Shown piece after piece: positions 51,590 to 63,060 of a stretch of 64,000 nucleotides of DNA (the first letter of the stretch is position 1; every line of letters begins with the position of its first letter). A program made the position numbers and the translations under genes. The notes under the pieces were generated by a model. The model was not told the DNA's origin and ran no database searches. It saw nothing but the letters and a program-made list of their open reading frames with translations. This DNA comes from Gnetum montanum (Eukaryota; Streptophyta; Gnetopsida; Gnetales; Gnetaceae), in contig MNCI01005798.1 in the NCBI GenBank assembly GCA_015680685.1, positions 824,406 through 888,405 of the forward strand. The letters are read 5' to 3'.

Positions 51590-52250
51590 ATAAGAGGTGA
51601 GATGCATGTGTGAAATAGTTAAGAACAATATATTTTCACACTAAATGATAGTGTAACATAGTGAATAGTGTATCATAGTAGATAACGTAATGTAGTAAAT
51701 AGTGTAACATAGTGGAAGCACTACACTGGTAGGGTTGCTATGCTATACAGATTGCAGGTAATGTAACGTAGTGGATAGGTAGCATAGTACAGTAGGAAGT
51801 TTGAAAAATGCTATACTAACAAGGCCGCTATGCTATATGGAATGCAGGCAGCATAACATAATGGGCAGGTAGCGTAACATAGCAGATAGTCAACGTAACA
51901 GAGTAGATAGGTGGCATAACAGAGTAGACAGGTGGCATAATAGAGTAGATAGTTAAAGAACCACTACATTGGTAGAGTTACTAGGCTACACAAAATTCAT
52001 GTAGCGTAACACAGTAGATAGGCAACATGACTCAGTAGATGGTCTAGCATAACATAGTGGATAGTCAACGTAACACAGTAAACTGTTTGAAAACCGCTAC
52101 GCTAGTAGGGTCACTACACTACACTAAACACTGGTAGCATGATACAATAGATAGTTTTGGACTTGCTACACTAACAAAAACACTATGCTACATAGGACAC
52201 AAGTAGCGTAACAAAGTATACTATTTTGGGCTTTTAACCTGCAAGGTTCT
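51590..52250. repeat. GCTAYG / CRTAGC repeat in the leader of element 2
   Basis: Dense array of units such as GTAGCGTAACATAGCAGATAG and CGCTACGCTAGTAGGGT between the primer site and gag. Counterpart of 3600-3945 but about twice as long. No coding function is seen. Confidence 0.75.
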
Positions 52251-52396
52251 AGAGGAACCGTTGTAGCGACCAATCTACACCACCTGGTGCATAGACAACC
52301 ATAGGGGTGTCACATCTATGCTAGCATGTTACTGGTGATGAGGTATAGATATCATGTAGGATTACTCATGGCACACAAGAAGGACACTGATGTTTA

Positions 52397-52419
52397 GGCC
52401 TTCCTTCTAGAGCCAAAAA
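52397..52419 (-). other. Primer-binding site region of element 2
   Basis: On - it reads TTTTTGGCTCTAGAAGGAAG, directly after the LTR E end. It matches element 1 at 3401-3420. Confidence 0.6.
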
Positions 52420-54793
52420 TGGTTACGTCTGAAAATGTTAGTGGCTAGAACACCGAGAGGTTATCAAGCGTACAGCCTAACCCTAGATCTGTGCGAGGGT
52501 CGTGCTGGAGAAAATGAAAATGGGGTGCCCTGAATGGTCTGTTCAATCAAACAAGGACTTATGTGATGTACAATAACTGTATGCAAATAATAGTTTTAAA
52601 ACATAACATGCTGAGGTTGAAATGGAAGAAAAACAAGAGTTGCACAATATTAGAAATGCATCAAAGTATGTAATCATGACAATAAGCCTGAACAAGTACA
52701 CAAAGAAACAACATACATCTAATAGCAAAAATGGAATGAGATTTTAGGTGAGAGAATGCACCACCCCAAAATCGGGAGATCTGATCTTTGTTTTGCTGAT
52801 GAATGCATAAAATTTGTGTGCAGTACTGGACAGGCACAACTAACAATGAAATGGTATGTTCATAGCTCTCGGACTGCTACCAATGAAGTGCTAACAAGAA
52901 GTGAAGAGAAAATGCTCACTGAGCTGAGAGCTGCTACGCTAGGTTAAGGAGAGATCTAGGAAGTGCTATTGCTGGGATTTGCTGTTTCTCACTCTATTCG
53001 CCAATCTCTACTACCAGAAGCCAACTTCCAGGAAGCCCACCTTTTCTTTTTAGAAGCCAACCCTTTGGATATTATTCGCTAGGGTATTTATAGAGCCAAG
53101 AGTAGGGGAAAGACATGATGCCACATGTCCTAGGTCTCACATGGCATGAATCATGGATGTGCTATGCTGACATGCGGTGCTATGTTGCAGTGTTACGCCA
53201 AAGTGCTACACCAAATGGAACGATGCTGGAAGTGAAACCTGCTAAGCCATGACCATACCATTCAAACTACATGTGCCAGAATCCAAGGGACTACTATATT
53301 TTTACAGAAAATGCTAATGAAAAGTGTAAAATGAAGCTTATGCTTCAAGACTACGTCTTCCCTTCTCTTACAAGTAAGGTCAAGCGTAGAGACAATTTTG
53401 GGGCTCAATAAGGGATGTAACAAGAAAAGCAAACTGCTGATCTCGACTACCAAGGAGATGCTGGGGTAGAAATGATCATTGACGATGAGTCCTAAAGCTT
53501 TTGGAGATATCCTATAGTCTCCTTTCAAGTGTTATGCTACTTATGCTACTCAGCGTAGCAACGTAGCATGAATACCCACTTGCCACTCTTTGCTACACTA
53601 TGTAGTGTAGCACAGCGTAGTAGCTAGTTTTAAGACAAATCATGCTTGAAAATTGAAAATACCCCTCTTATGCCTAGTAAAGAAAGCTATCTCAGCAACC
53701 AGCCATTACACTTTTCATGTTGAAGGAGCCTGAGACTTCCTAGTTTCATCCCTAGAACACTTTTAGCCTCAATGTTCTAGCTATGTTGTGCTACGCTATG
53801 CAGTGTAACACAACGTAGTAGCTAGTGTGACATGAATTCTAGCTTAATCTAAAATGCTTTATCAAGAGACTTTGATCGGGACCTAAGGGAGAATTGGAAT
53901 AGGCAATCTTGGAGGTCGAAGCATGGCCAAGTGCAATTCTTTTGCTAGAACAACTTGATGGAGGACCTTTATGTATTTTGACCCTACTATGGTGTGCTAT
54001 GTTCTGTAGTATAGCATAGCATAGCACCCATTTTGGATTGAATTTGGACTTACTTTGCAAGTTCTCTATCATGGGATCTCGGTCATATGCTAAGGTGGTA
54101 GTAGGACAAACATTTTTCAGTGTCAAATTATGGGCAATTTTGTTTCCCATGACAAGGCAATCTGAGAGGAGAATTTTGTCATGCTAGGACTCTACTACAC
54201 TATGTAGCATAGGACTTAGACCGAGGTGATTTTTGATGAATTTTACCCTATTTTCCTCTGCATCACATTGATCACACTTCAAGGATGAAGTAGGGCAGGT
54301 ATCCTGGAAGACCGAATCATTTCCAACTACATCTCTAGTGCCCGATTAGTCTCCACATGGCCTACTACACTATGCAGCGTAGCGTAGCATAGCAAGTCTT
54401 GTAGTTAGAAAACTTGTTGAACTATTTAGTCCATCCTAGACACCTTAGATAGCTTCTAGCCTAGCACTTGGATGGATTGTTAACTGGGGCATTTTTCAAG
54501 CTAGAAAAGCTAGAGAGTGTAGCAAGCTTGACATCCTGGGAGATAGAAAATTTGCCAAATTGCATGGTCCACTTTCAGTGCTTCATTCATGCAAACTGAC
54601 CTCATGACTGGGTGCTATGTTGATTGTGCTATAGAGGGTGGTAGGTAGGCCTGGAAGCTACCTCATAGACATTAGGACCTCCAACGTGCCATGTTATCTC
54701 TGCGGTCTAGTGTGGCACTGTGCTTGCAGAGATCTTTGTCCAAATTTCAAGACTATGTTGAATCATAAGAGTCCCAAAATTGATGGTGTTTCA
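52420..54793 (-). repeat. 5' LTR of element 2 (LTR E)
   Basis: Starts TGAAACACCATCAATTTTGG and ends TTTTCAGACGTAACCA. TATA box 53085-53092. Flanked on the outside by TTGAG (CTCAA on -), the target duplication shared with 34401-34405 apart from one transition. Confidence 0.9.
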
Positions 54794-54798
54794 TTGAG

Positions 54799-55688
54799 TG
54801 CTTGTAGAATTAGAGTTTCTACAAGTTTTTCCTTTAGTTCCTAGAATGCTTTTTCACATTCCATGGTCTAGATAAATAAATAATTTTTCTTTATCAGCTC
54901 AACCAATGATTTTGTGATCTTAGAGAAATTTTTAGGAATTTTATGGCTGCTCCGTACAAGCACCTTTGAATTTCTACTTCTAGTGCACACTGCTTACATG
55001 CAGAAATGGATGCTTGTTTCACTGCCCAAAGTTTCTACACACAATTGCATCTTATATCATTGTATGCAATGCATGAAACTCACTTCTTCTCAATCTTCCC
55101 AAATGCATTTTCTTTAGATATTTCCAAGGAAAGATCTTTGATGCCCATTTTTCCATCAATGGTGCTTAGCCATGCCCTTCCCATGATGATTAGGAAGTCC
55201 CCTTTGCAATTCTACACCTTGATCACTATGAAATTAGCAAGATAAGACCACCCACAAATAGTCATTGCAATGTCTTCTACTAGTCCCAATGGAACAGTGA
55301 TGGACTAGTCTACCAGTTCTAATCTAATGTTGCACTTCTTTAGAGGAGGTAGGTTCCATGCAATGTACATCTCATGAAAAATTAGATTAACAATAGAACT
55401 TGAATCAAGAAGAGCTTTACATGGTTCATTCCTAGCAATCTTCAAGTAAATAAGAGGACTTCTAGGATTTGCTAATTTCCTAGGAAGGTTTCTAGTATGA
55501 ATCCAATCATATATGACATAAGTAACCATCACAATATGGATCATAGGAAATGTTTGGTTTGAAGGGGACTCAAAGGAAGTTGATACAGAGGAAGATAGAG
55601 GAACAAGGTTGTCAACTGTAGGTGTATTTGAGGGCTTAGGTAGACTATGGGATTGAGAAGAAGATCTTTTCTTTGATTGAGTCTTCAA
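54799..55688 (-). pseudogene. pol: Protease and RT remnant of family-2 copy 2
   Basis: 55688-55305 is open: Ser/Pro-rich linker, then CKALLDSSSIVNLIF in the place of the protease active site. FLIIMGRAWLS follows at about 55200. At about 54950 the sequence jumps to the RT C-terminal end (AIKFLKISLRSQNHW, then a KNYLFI/KAF block). About 1.2 kb containing the RT catalytic core is missing compared with copy 1 (23460-24700). Element 2 then interrupts at 54793. Confidence 0.75.
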
Positions 55689-55989
55689 CCCACTTAATTG
55701 ATGATTCGGTTGTAGATTAATAGCCTTAATAGTGTTCCATTATTTTAGTTGAGCTAGTAGTTCATCCTACATAGGTGAAGTAGGTGGTAGTTGTGTGGCG
55801 GGAAGAGGAAGATGTGATGGAATAGGAGAAGGATAAGGGTAAGAGGTGGTATCCCTTCTTACATGTGGAGAATGGGTTTGATAATAATTAGAAGGGTGAT
55901 AGTGAGATTGGAAAGTAAAAACATGATTGGAAGAGTATGTGGAGACAAGGGTTGCTAAATGTAGTACCCATATGGATTAGGTTGTCTAT

Positions 55990-57726
55990 AAGGGTATTGC
56001 TACCTTGGTGGTGCTAGTGCCCATGATTGTGATTGTTGCCATTGTTGATATTGCTCATATGGTTGTGGTGAAATTCCACTTGGATAATATTGTTGTTGCT
56101 AGTAGAATTGTCTAGAATTTCCTTGAGGATAAGGTAATATTTTTGGTGTTTTTCTTTGTGCAAGTTATGGATACAAAGCATACACCTCAAATTTCTGTAA
56201 GTGTGACATGATGGGGCAACATATCTTAGGATATTCATACTGACAAACATCACACCCACCACCATCATCTGATCTGGTTCTTGCAACTTCTTCTATTGTA
56301 GCACTCTTACCCTTACCTCTTTGATAGGTATATTCAGCTTCTTTGCATCTTCTATGCTCATGATCACTACCTTGTTCATAGGACTCTTTAGTAATTTTTA
56401 AGATAGCTTGAAATCTACTCTACATGGATTCTCATAACTAATCAACCTTGGCTATGATTTTAAATTAAAATTTTTTGAAATGGCAAGGTTTTTCTATTTA
56501 CTACCTCATCAAGTGATGATTCTTCCTCACTATCACAAAATCAAACCTTCCTCTTACAAATGGAAGAATTGTGATAATACTCTTTTGCACTTTCTCTTTT
56601 TCTTAATTCACTTTCTTCTTTAGCTACGTGCTCAATCAATCTTTGGATCTTACATGTGCTTAATTCTACTAGCCATCCTTAGGCATAAACACCAAGGGTT
56701 CTCCTCATTTCAAATCAAAGCTCATCTACAATGTGGCAAAGTTGGTCCAGTTAAGAATAACCATGGCTAAAACATCTATGCATTAAGGAATAGTATCAGT
56801 TAATGGTGGAATTCAAAGGTTCATGTGTTCCTTTTTTCCATCCTTGGATCTACCTTCTCAAGTTTGACACTCTAGAGTACATTTTATATTTATCATTAAA
56901 CAATTCAAGCATTGTACTCCATCGTCTAATAGATTTTGGTTCTAAGGACTAGTACTAGTTCTCTACTTCTTTAATGAGTGTCCTTTGAAACAACTTAAGC
57001 TTTTACCACTCATTCTCTATATTTTTCAAGGCACATGCATCTTGAAAAGCTTGGATATGATTTTGTGGATCCAAGTTATATCCCCCTTTGAATCGAGTGA
57101 TATCATTCATGTCTATCCTTTTGATCCAACTATCCTTTACATGCCTTGTTGGAATTTGTATTTCCTTTGCAATATTGAGCATACTTTAGGTAGCAAGAAA
57201 AGGTCTTATCAAGGCCATGGCTATAGTGCCTACAATGCCCTCTACTACCCCTTCATTCATGTCAATGTGGCTCTCTCGAATGTCCACACCCTTGGTCTTG
57301 CCTTACCTAAGGATCCCTTCAATCATTTCCATCCTGTCAATCATTTTGATCACCTCCATCATAGTCTTGCCCCCTATGGTTGCAGTCAAAGCCAAAAGAA
57401 AAAGATGATGATGAAGGTGAAGATGAAGGATGACTACCATCATCACAGTGCCTGCTACCACCTCTTCAGTGATTGTGGCCATGATCAACATCTTGTTTCT
57501 TATCTACATCCCTACCTTAAATTGCCTCTTTGGATACTTATTTTTCATTGGATCCATTCTTGCTAGAACCAAGATTGCAAATTATGGACCATAGGTTCTG
57601 GTTTTGACCTCTTTCACCAAGGTCAAAGAGAAAAACTTCACTAAATGGAAAATCCCTAGAAAAGGGCTCACCATCATCTTTTTGGTACAACAAGAATGAG
57701 GAATCATTAAATCCTTTTCCCTTCAT
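55990..57726 (-). pseudogene. gag: gag of family-2 copy 2 (broken)
   Basis: A likely start is the Met at 57726 (MKGKGFNDSSFLLYQ). The Gag core at about 57150-56700 reads GGYNLDPQNHIQAFQDACAL with following FQRTLIKEVEN and KSIRRWSTMLELFNDKY. Several Trp positions are now stops. The Cys-rich patch GCDVCQYEYPKICCP is at about 56245-56200 and a Gln/Tyr/Pro-rich tail reaches about 55990. The 193-codon frame on the + strand at 56985-57566 is a shadow of this gene. Confidence 0.7.
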
Positions 57727-58205
57727 AGATTCATGATGTTGTTCTAGCTATCAATCCTATAAATGTTGTGCCTCAGTGGGACGATAATCCCTAGCATCAA
57801 TATCTTGCATAATATACTCAACATGAAGTTCTTGGAGATCCCATCATGTAAGAATTTGTTGGAGCATTGCAGGAATGGATTGATCAGGTAGCAACATGAT
57901 ATTTCCCTCTATGTCATGCCATCGTAGCTATTCATCTTGGTGTAGGATAAAAGTGAAATTAGATACATACTCATCAAGATGAGCATATACCACTCAGTAT
58001 TTTTGAGGCATCGACTGATGTACTTTATCAAACTTGGGTGGAGAATCACTATTGTGAGAAGAAGAAATTTTATATTAGAAAATAAAAATGCAATGTGCTT
58101 CTAAATATTTTTGTAGTTATTGAAAGTGTGATATGAATCTAAGGTTTAGTCCAATGATTTTGAAAAACTGTTACTAAATCCTAGATAATGCATGTAACAA
58201 CTAAA
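57727..58205 (-). other. Leader between primer site and gag of copy 2
   Basis: AT-rich, no supported frame. It lies between the primer-binding site and the first Gag residues. Confidence 0.5.
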
Positions 58206-58227
58206 TGGTCCTTGACAACGATGCCGA
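58206..58227 (-). other. tRNA-Asp-like primer-binding site of copy 2
   Basis: On - it reads TCGGCATCGTTGTCAAGGAC right after the LTR end. It resembles the plant tRNA-Asp primer site TGGCGCCGTTGCCGGGGA with all differences being transitions. This primer is usual in Athila-type elements. Confidence 0.65.
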
Positions 58228-59105
58228 TGATGAGTGGTAAGGATCCCTATGCCCAACCATATGAATCACTAATGCATTTACACATGATCTGATCAAATTT
58301 CATGGACTTATGGTTTTTCAGTGCACTAGTTCTTCTAAGAAGTAAAATGAGCATTGAGAATGTTCGTTGTCTTTCCAACTACACTTGTGAAGCTCAAGGA
58401 TATGGTTTAAGTGTAATTGAGGTACATAATTTTTATCATTCTATGTTTTATCAATTTAATCACCTACAACAAGAATGAAAGGTAGATTAATTTAAAATCT
58501 AATTCATTTACTGGTTAGCTAGCCTAACACAAGTACCCATCACACTTTCTTGGACACATCCTAAACACATATAGTGCCCCTAGGTTAACAAATGCCAAGC
58601 ATTTCTACATTACTAAGCACTATATGTATGCTTGAAGTAGTTTTGCTTGTGTTCATTAATAACTAAAAATTAATTACTTAATTTAAATGCATTAAAGTAA
58701 AGTGCATGAAAATAAAGTACATTAAAGAAAACATTAATCTATTCTCAGTGTTGCAAGGATTATCAAAAAGGATTCATTTTTATTCCAATCACACTATTAT
58801 GCTTAGGTACATTAGTGCTTGAACAAAGATCCATACACACTTAGACATCTATTGTGGGCACTCAAAAATATTCTAAATTTGAAGAAAAAAACTACAAGAG
58901 ATTTGCTACTCTATGCAAGAACTATGAAAAAATCAACTAAAAACTTATGAAAACTATGAGCCCAAGAACTATATTTATAGGCCAACATATACCCCATGAT
59001 ATTGAATATTCAACATCACATCGTGGGCTCCTACATCAGGTATTCGATGTTGAAGCTCCAATATCGGGTACCTAATATCGGAGCCAGTCGAAACATGATT
59101 CATCA
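58228..59105 (-). repeat. 5' LTR of copy 2
   Basis: Starts (on -) TGATGAATCATGTTTCGACT and ends CCACTCATCA. 878 bp. The U3 part holds several GATATCG-type half palindromes (59010-59085). Its right end abuts the CTTCC duplication at 59106. Confidence 0.9.
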
Positions 59106-59181
59106 CTTCCCAATATTTTGTAAGGGACTTGTTTCTCCTTTTGTTCACTTGAGGATAAGTTTTCATTTAGTCATGGGAGTA
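59106..59181 (+). other. Last internal bases and purine tract of copy 1
   Basis: CTTCCCAATATTTTGTAAGG continues exactly where 29861 stopped. TCATGGGAGTA precedes the LTR start as a purine-rich tract; copies 2 and 3 have CACAAGGGTA and CATGGGGGTA. Confidence 0.75.
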
Positions 59182-60054
59182 TGATCAAGTGTATTTTTTT
59201 TGGCTCCAATATCAAAGCCTTGATATCGAATACCTGATATTGAAAATTAAGAAGTGATGTTGAATATCTAATATCGTGGGATGTGTCTTAGCCTATAAAT
59301 ATAGTGCTTAGATGCATAGTTTTGAGTAATCTTTTGTCATAGTGTAGCAAAGCTCTTGCAATTTTTCTTCCCTAGAGTTAGAATATTTTTCCAAGTGTTT
59401 GCAGCAAGAGTCATTGAGTGTATGGATCTTTATTCAAGCATTGTTGTACCTAAGCATGGCAATGTGTGCGAAAATAAAAATGATCTTTCTGATAAACCTT
59501 GCAACACTTTGGCTAGATTAAATATTTTCTTTATGCATTTAATGTTTCATGCAATTTTATTTAATTTTTTAAGTAATTAAGCTAAATTAAGCTAGATCAA
59601 ATAGTAATTAGTTAAGCACATAAGTATGACTACTTTGAGCATTCTCATGACACTTGGTAATCCTAGTAATACTTAACATTTGGTAACCTAGTAGCATTAT
59701 ACGTGTTCAAGATGTGTACGAAAAGTGGAATCAGATGCTTATGTTAGGATTAGTTAAACATTGGTTAGTTAATTAGATTAAATTATCAATTAAATTACTT
59801 CATTCCTTTCATCCTTATTTTAAGAACTCAAAACATAAAACATTAAAATAATAAAATCATACACCCTAATTACACTTAACCATACCTTTGCATATCACAA
59901 GTGTAATTAAGAAGACAACAAATGACTATTAGGGCACATTCACTTCCTAGAGGCTAGTGTATCGGAATACAAAAGGTCCACAGAATTTAACCAAATCACA
60001 CATGAATGTGTAGTAATTCATATGGTTGAGCATAAGGGTGTTCATCGCTCATTA
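59182..60054 (+). repeat. 3' LTR of copy 1
   Basis: TGATCAAGTG...TCGCTCATTA, 873 bp, with TATA box TATAAATA at 59294-59301. With the 5' LTR of copy 2 (58228-59105, opposite strand) it forms a large inverted repeat centred near 59140, explained by nesting. Confidence 0.88.
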
Positions 60055-60690
60055 ATCATGTTGTTTAGAATTTCAAAGTGCTATACAGTATGTTATTACT
60101 GGATGGAATTTAGCAATTTACATGCCTTCCCTTGGCTAATGAGCATTGAGGCTTTGCACAATGATATTACAACTCCGTGGAATTTCCTAATTTACATAGC
60201 TTCATCTAGGTGGATGAGAATTTAGGTTCTACACAATGATTCTATACCTCTAAGCAGTCATATTAGTCTAGCATATGTTTATATTACAAGACATTATTAT
60301 AATCATGATTTATTTTGAAAGATTTCTTTTTAGTAAATGGACATTACGACTAATAACACAACCCTAAATTATCCCCATTAAACAAGAGTGTCCTACCACA
60401 AGGCTACTCTATTGTTGCCACATCTATAAGTGAAGACATTTTACTATGCTCTTTCAACCTCTATTTGGGCTTCTTTCATGAGTTACCATTTTTAAATTCC
60501 AATAATTAATTTAAAATGCTATATATTAAAAATTGGAACCATCACATCAAAATAAATATTTATAAAATAAAAATATCCAATTTAATTCAACCTAGAAACA
60601 TCATATATGCACATAACCAACTAACCAATAAAATATTGAAGAATTTAAATGGCCCCTTTTCAAGAATTACACCAAAGCATGAAACTATAT
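60055..60690. other. AT-rich sequence right of copy 1
   Basis: No gene or known repeat seen. The 5-bp duplication of copy 1 cannot be tested because its 5' end is outside the window. Confidence 0.4.
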
Positions 60691-60700
60691 GTAACGTTAT

Positions 60701-60800
60701 AATGATGAGCTGTCAGTTTAGTGGTAAGACTCTTGGTTAGATAAATTCAAGTTATAGGTTCAAGGATAAAATTTGCAAGTTGCATTGATCTTCAAAGACC
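60701..60800 (+). repeat. tRNA-related SINE-like unit 1 (decayed)
   Basis: TCAGTTTAGTGGTAAGACTC resembles a Pol III A box and GGTTCAAGGAT, about 45 bp on, a B box. Related to the better unit at 61389. Confidence 0.4.
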
Positions 60801-61388
60801 TTTTTTATCCTTCAATAAAGGGTAATTTAAAAAATATCTTATAAATAAAAATCTTAATACAAAAAGTACCCTTCATCTAAGAAGAGTGTTCTAAGTATAC
60901 CTTACCTAATAAGGGATAATTCATTTGCTAAAAATAGATAAAATGTAAAATATAGGAATTGTTAAAATAGATTAAAATTAATTTTTATGTGCACTATTCA
61001 ATTCATATATCTTAAAATTAAAATTCTCCATAAAATGGTGGGCATCATGGAGAGGATGAACTTTCAAAGATTTAGTTTACATTAATGCTACATATCTTGA
61101 AAAAGTAATTAATAATTTTTAATTAATTACATATTCATTAAAATAAACACCTTAAAGAAGGAGAAAAATATTTGCATATCATATTGGTTAGGCATGTCAA
61201 AAATCATCCTTCAAATGAAAAATGTAACATGCCCTTCAAATTTGACCCTTAGCTACAACATGGAAAAGATATTCTCATGTTTTATGATAGATGGTTGTTG
61301 GTAGGTTGGTATTATTTAAAAACTATACTAGAGCATGAAACTCTATACATTAAAATGGTATTATTGTACATCAAAAAAAGTTTGTGCT

Positions 61389-61529
61389 AACAATGAGATG
61401 TTAGCCTAGTGGTACAAGTCTTGGCTTGATAGCCCTAAGTCATAGGTTCGATTCTACTAGGTAGCATTGAGTTATAAACTTCTATAAATCTTGGGGTGTG
61501 CCTATATTTCACTTATTTCAAGTTCCAAC
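61389..61529 (+). repeat. tRNA-related SINE-like unit 2 (best preserved)
   Basis: TAGCCTAGTGG (61402-61412) fits the A-box consensus TRGCNNAGYNGG, and GGTTCGATTCT (61445-61455) fits the B box. The 43-bp distance is that of a tRNA. A non-tRNA body (CTTGGGGTGTGCC...) follows, which unit 4 shares. It does not fold as a full tRNA with an acceptor stem, so I call it a SINE head and not a tRNA gene. Confidence 0.6.
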
Positions 61530-61612
61530 AACCTTAGTGGTAAGATTCAAGGCATACTAACCTAGGTTACAAGTTTGATTACATTGGGTAGCACTATGAT
61601 ATAAATTTTTAA
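61530..61612 (+). repeat. tRNA-related SINE-like unit 3 (5' partial)
   Basis: CCTTAGTGGTAAGATTCAAGG then CAAGTTTGATTACATTGGGT: degenerate A and B boxes followed by GTAGCACTATGATATAAAT, as in unit 2. It is placed directly behind unit 2. Confidence 0.45.
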
Positions 61613-61668
61613 AAAATCCATAAAATAAGTTTTAAATTTAATTAAATAGATCCAAAGGATCTTCATAA

Positions 61669-61820
61669 ACAATGAAACATTAATCTATAGGTAAGACTCT
61701 TGACTTGAAAACTCCAAGTCATGGGTTCAATTCTAATGGGCAATACCAAGTTATATATCTTGGGGTATATCTATGTTACAATTATTTTGGGGTTCCACCA
61801 CCACACCCTTCGGTGAAAGG
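61669..61820 (+). repeat. tRNA-related SINE-like unit 4
   Basis: TAGGTAAGACTCTTGACTTG and GGGTTCAATTCTAATGGG, then TCTTGGGGTATATCTATGT, the same body as unit 2, ending in GGGGTTCCACCACCACACC. Confidence 0.5.
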
Positions 61821-62219
61821 ATCTTAGTAAACACATAAGAAACAAATAATAATTGGGAAATAATCCTTTTTCATGCTTGCTCTTTTAAGGATACCTTTAA
61901 TCTAGTTAGTAAAATGTTTACTTGCTTAATGCTACATTCAATCTAACTAGTAAAAGAAGCATCTTGATATAGACATAGTGACTTGTTGCAATGCTATATA
62001 TCTTTTTGAGTTGGCCACCATCACTTATATTTTATATTCTTATTTTATTATTAATAATATTTTATATTATTATTTTTCAAATTTGGTAGATGCTAGGGCA
62101 TTTCAGATGCAGTGTGTTACTACGAAACATTGACAAAGGCTTGCTAAGGCATTCTCCAACGTGCACCATTGTCACCTTGATATTATGAAAAGTGGACATG
62201 GGTTCCAAATTATGGATAG
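61821..62219. other. AT-rich spacer between SINE-like units and copy 3
   Basis: No gene, LTR or tandem repeat recognised. Confidence 0.4.
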
Positions 62220-63060
62220 TGATGAGTGGTGAGGTACCCCTACACTCAACCATATGAATACCAACATTCACGTGTGATCTGGTCAAACTCCAAGGACTAA
62301 GTGCTTATGTGCCTTCATAGAACAAAGATGGGTTAGGCGATCTTTGTCTTCCCAAGCTTACTTGTATGGCATGATTGTATGGTTAAGTAAAATTGAGCTA
62401 TGTGATTTTTATGGTTTTTTATGTTTTATGTTCCTGGTGCTAAAAAGGGAGAAATGAAATAATTAAATAACTAATTTAATTTAACTAAACAACTAGGCTC
62501 TAACTAATCCTAACACCAACATCCGTTTCCACTCTCTGCACACATCCTAAACCAGTGTAACACTACTAGGATTACCAAAGGCTAGTCGTTACTGGGTTAC
62601 CAAGTGTTCCGCGTATACTCGAAGTGGTCATACTGAGTGTGCTTTCTATTGAAAATTAACAAATCAATAAAAACAACCAATTAACTAATGAAAGCATTAA
62701 ATAACTATAAATAACATTAAATGCAATAAATAAGCTATTTTGAATGTTGCAAGGTTTATCACAAAGTTCATCTTTATTTCCAAACACAAGGTGTGCTTAG
62801 GTACAAAATGCTTGAATAAGGATTCGTTCACTTTATGACTCCTATTGTAGACACTTAGAAATAATTCTAACTCTAGAAAGGGAAAACTACAAGAGTTTGG
62901 ATAAAGGACTACGAAAACTACTCCTAAAACCAAGTGCCCAGTCTCTTTTTTATAGGCAACATGTTCTGATATCGGGTGTCTAATATCACTTGTTGGGCTC
63001 TAATATCGTAGACCCAATATTGTAGATGCAATATCGTGATCTTGATATTGCGACTCATCA
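62220..63060 (-). repeat. 3' LTR of copy 3
   Basis: 841 bp, TG...CA ends intact, with the TATCG/GATAT cluster (62960-63045) next to its start. Confidence 0.88.

Larger units (their letters stand above)
34406..54793 (-). mobile_element. Family-1 Tat/Ogre-type element 2, nested in copy 2
   Basis: 20.4 kb with LTRs at 52420-54793 (5') and 34406-37017 (3'). Target duplication CTCAA/CCCAA on the - strand (54794-54798 and 34401-34405, one transition). It splits copy 2 between the RT end and RNase H. It is better preserved than element 1: intact zinc knuckle, a 229-codon RT frame with YVDD, an open second RNase H and a 130-codon integrase N-terminal frame. Gag has an internal deletion and the integrase core has one Asp changed to Asn. 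Confidence 0.9.
29862..59105 (-). mobile_element. Family-2 Athila-like element, copy 2, nested in copy 1
   Basis: Both LTRs are present (5' LTR 58228-59105, 3' LTR 29862-30720) with perfect CTTCC duplications at 29857-29861 and 59106-59110. Without the nested element 2 it is about 8.9 kb. Order on the - strand: LTR, tRNA-Asp-like primer site, gag, protease, RT remnant, [element 2], RNase H, integrase, 3' region, LTR. About 1.2 kb of RT is missing around 54950. Confidence 0.88.
1..60054 (+). mobile_element. Family-2 Athila-like Ty3/gypsy copy 1, outer host element (5' end outside window)
   Basis: Pieces of one + strand element can be joined across three insertions: gag C-terminus and protease start (1-1056), protease end to integrase (23158-26357), integrase tail and 3' region (27657-29861), the last internal bases (59106-59181) and the 3' LTR (59182-60054). 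Each junction is marked by a 5-bp target duplication, and the joined order matches copy 2 on the other strand. The order gag-PR-RT-RH-INT and the tRNA-Asp-like primer site in copy 2 suit the Athila branch; this lineage call is an inference from motifs. The 5' LTR must lie left of the window. All frames are broken. Confidence 0.85.

Noticed and set aside
56985-57566. 193-codon + strand reading frame as a gene
   Set aside because: It is the complement of the family-2 gag core, whose motifs read on the - strand.
58228-60054. Single large palindrome or hairpin element
   Set aside because: It is explained by the 5' LTR of copy 2 next to the 3' LTR of copy 1 in opposite directions, with a CTTCC duplication between.
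61389-61470. Genuine tRNA gene
   Set aside because: A and B boxes are present but the acceptor and anticodon stems do not pair, and the body continues as a repeat shared with neighbouring units.
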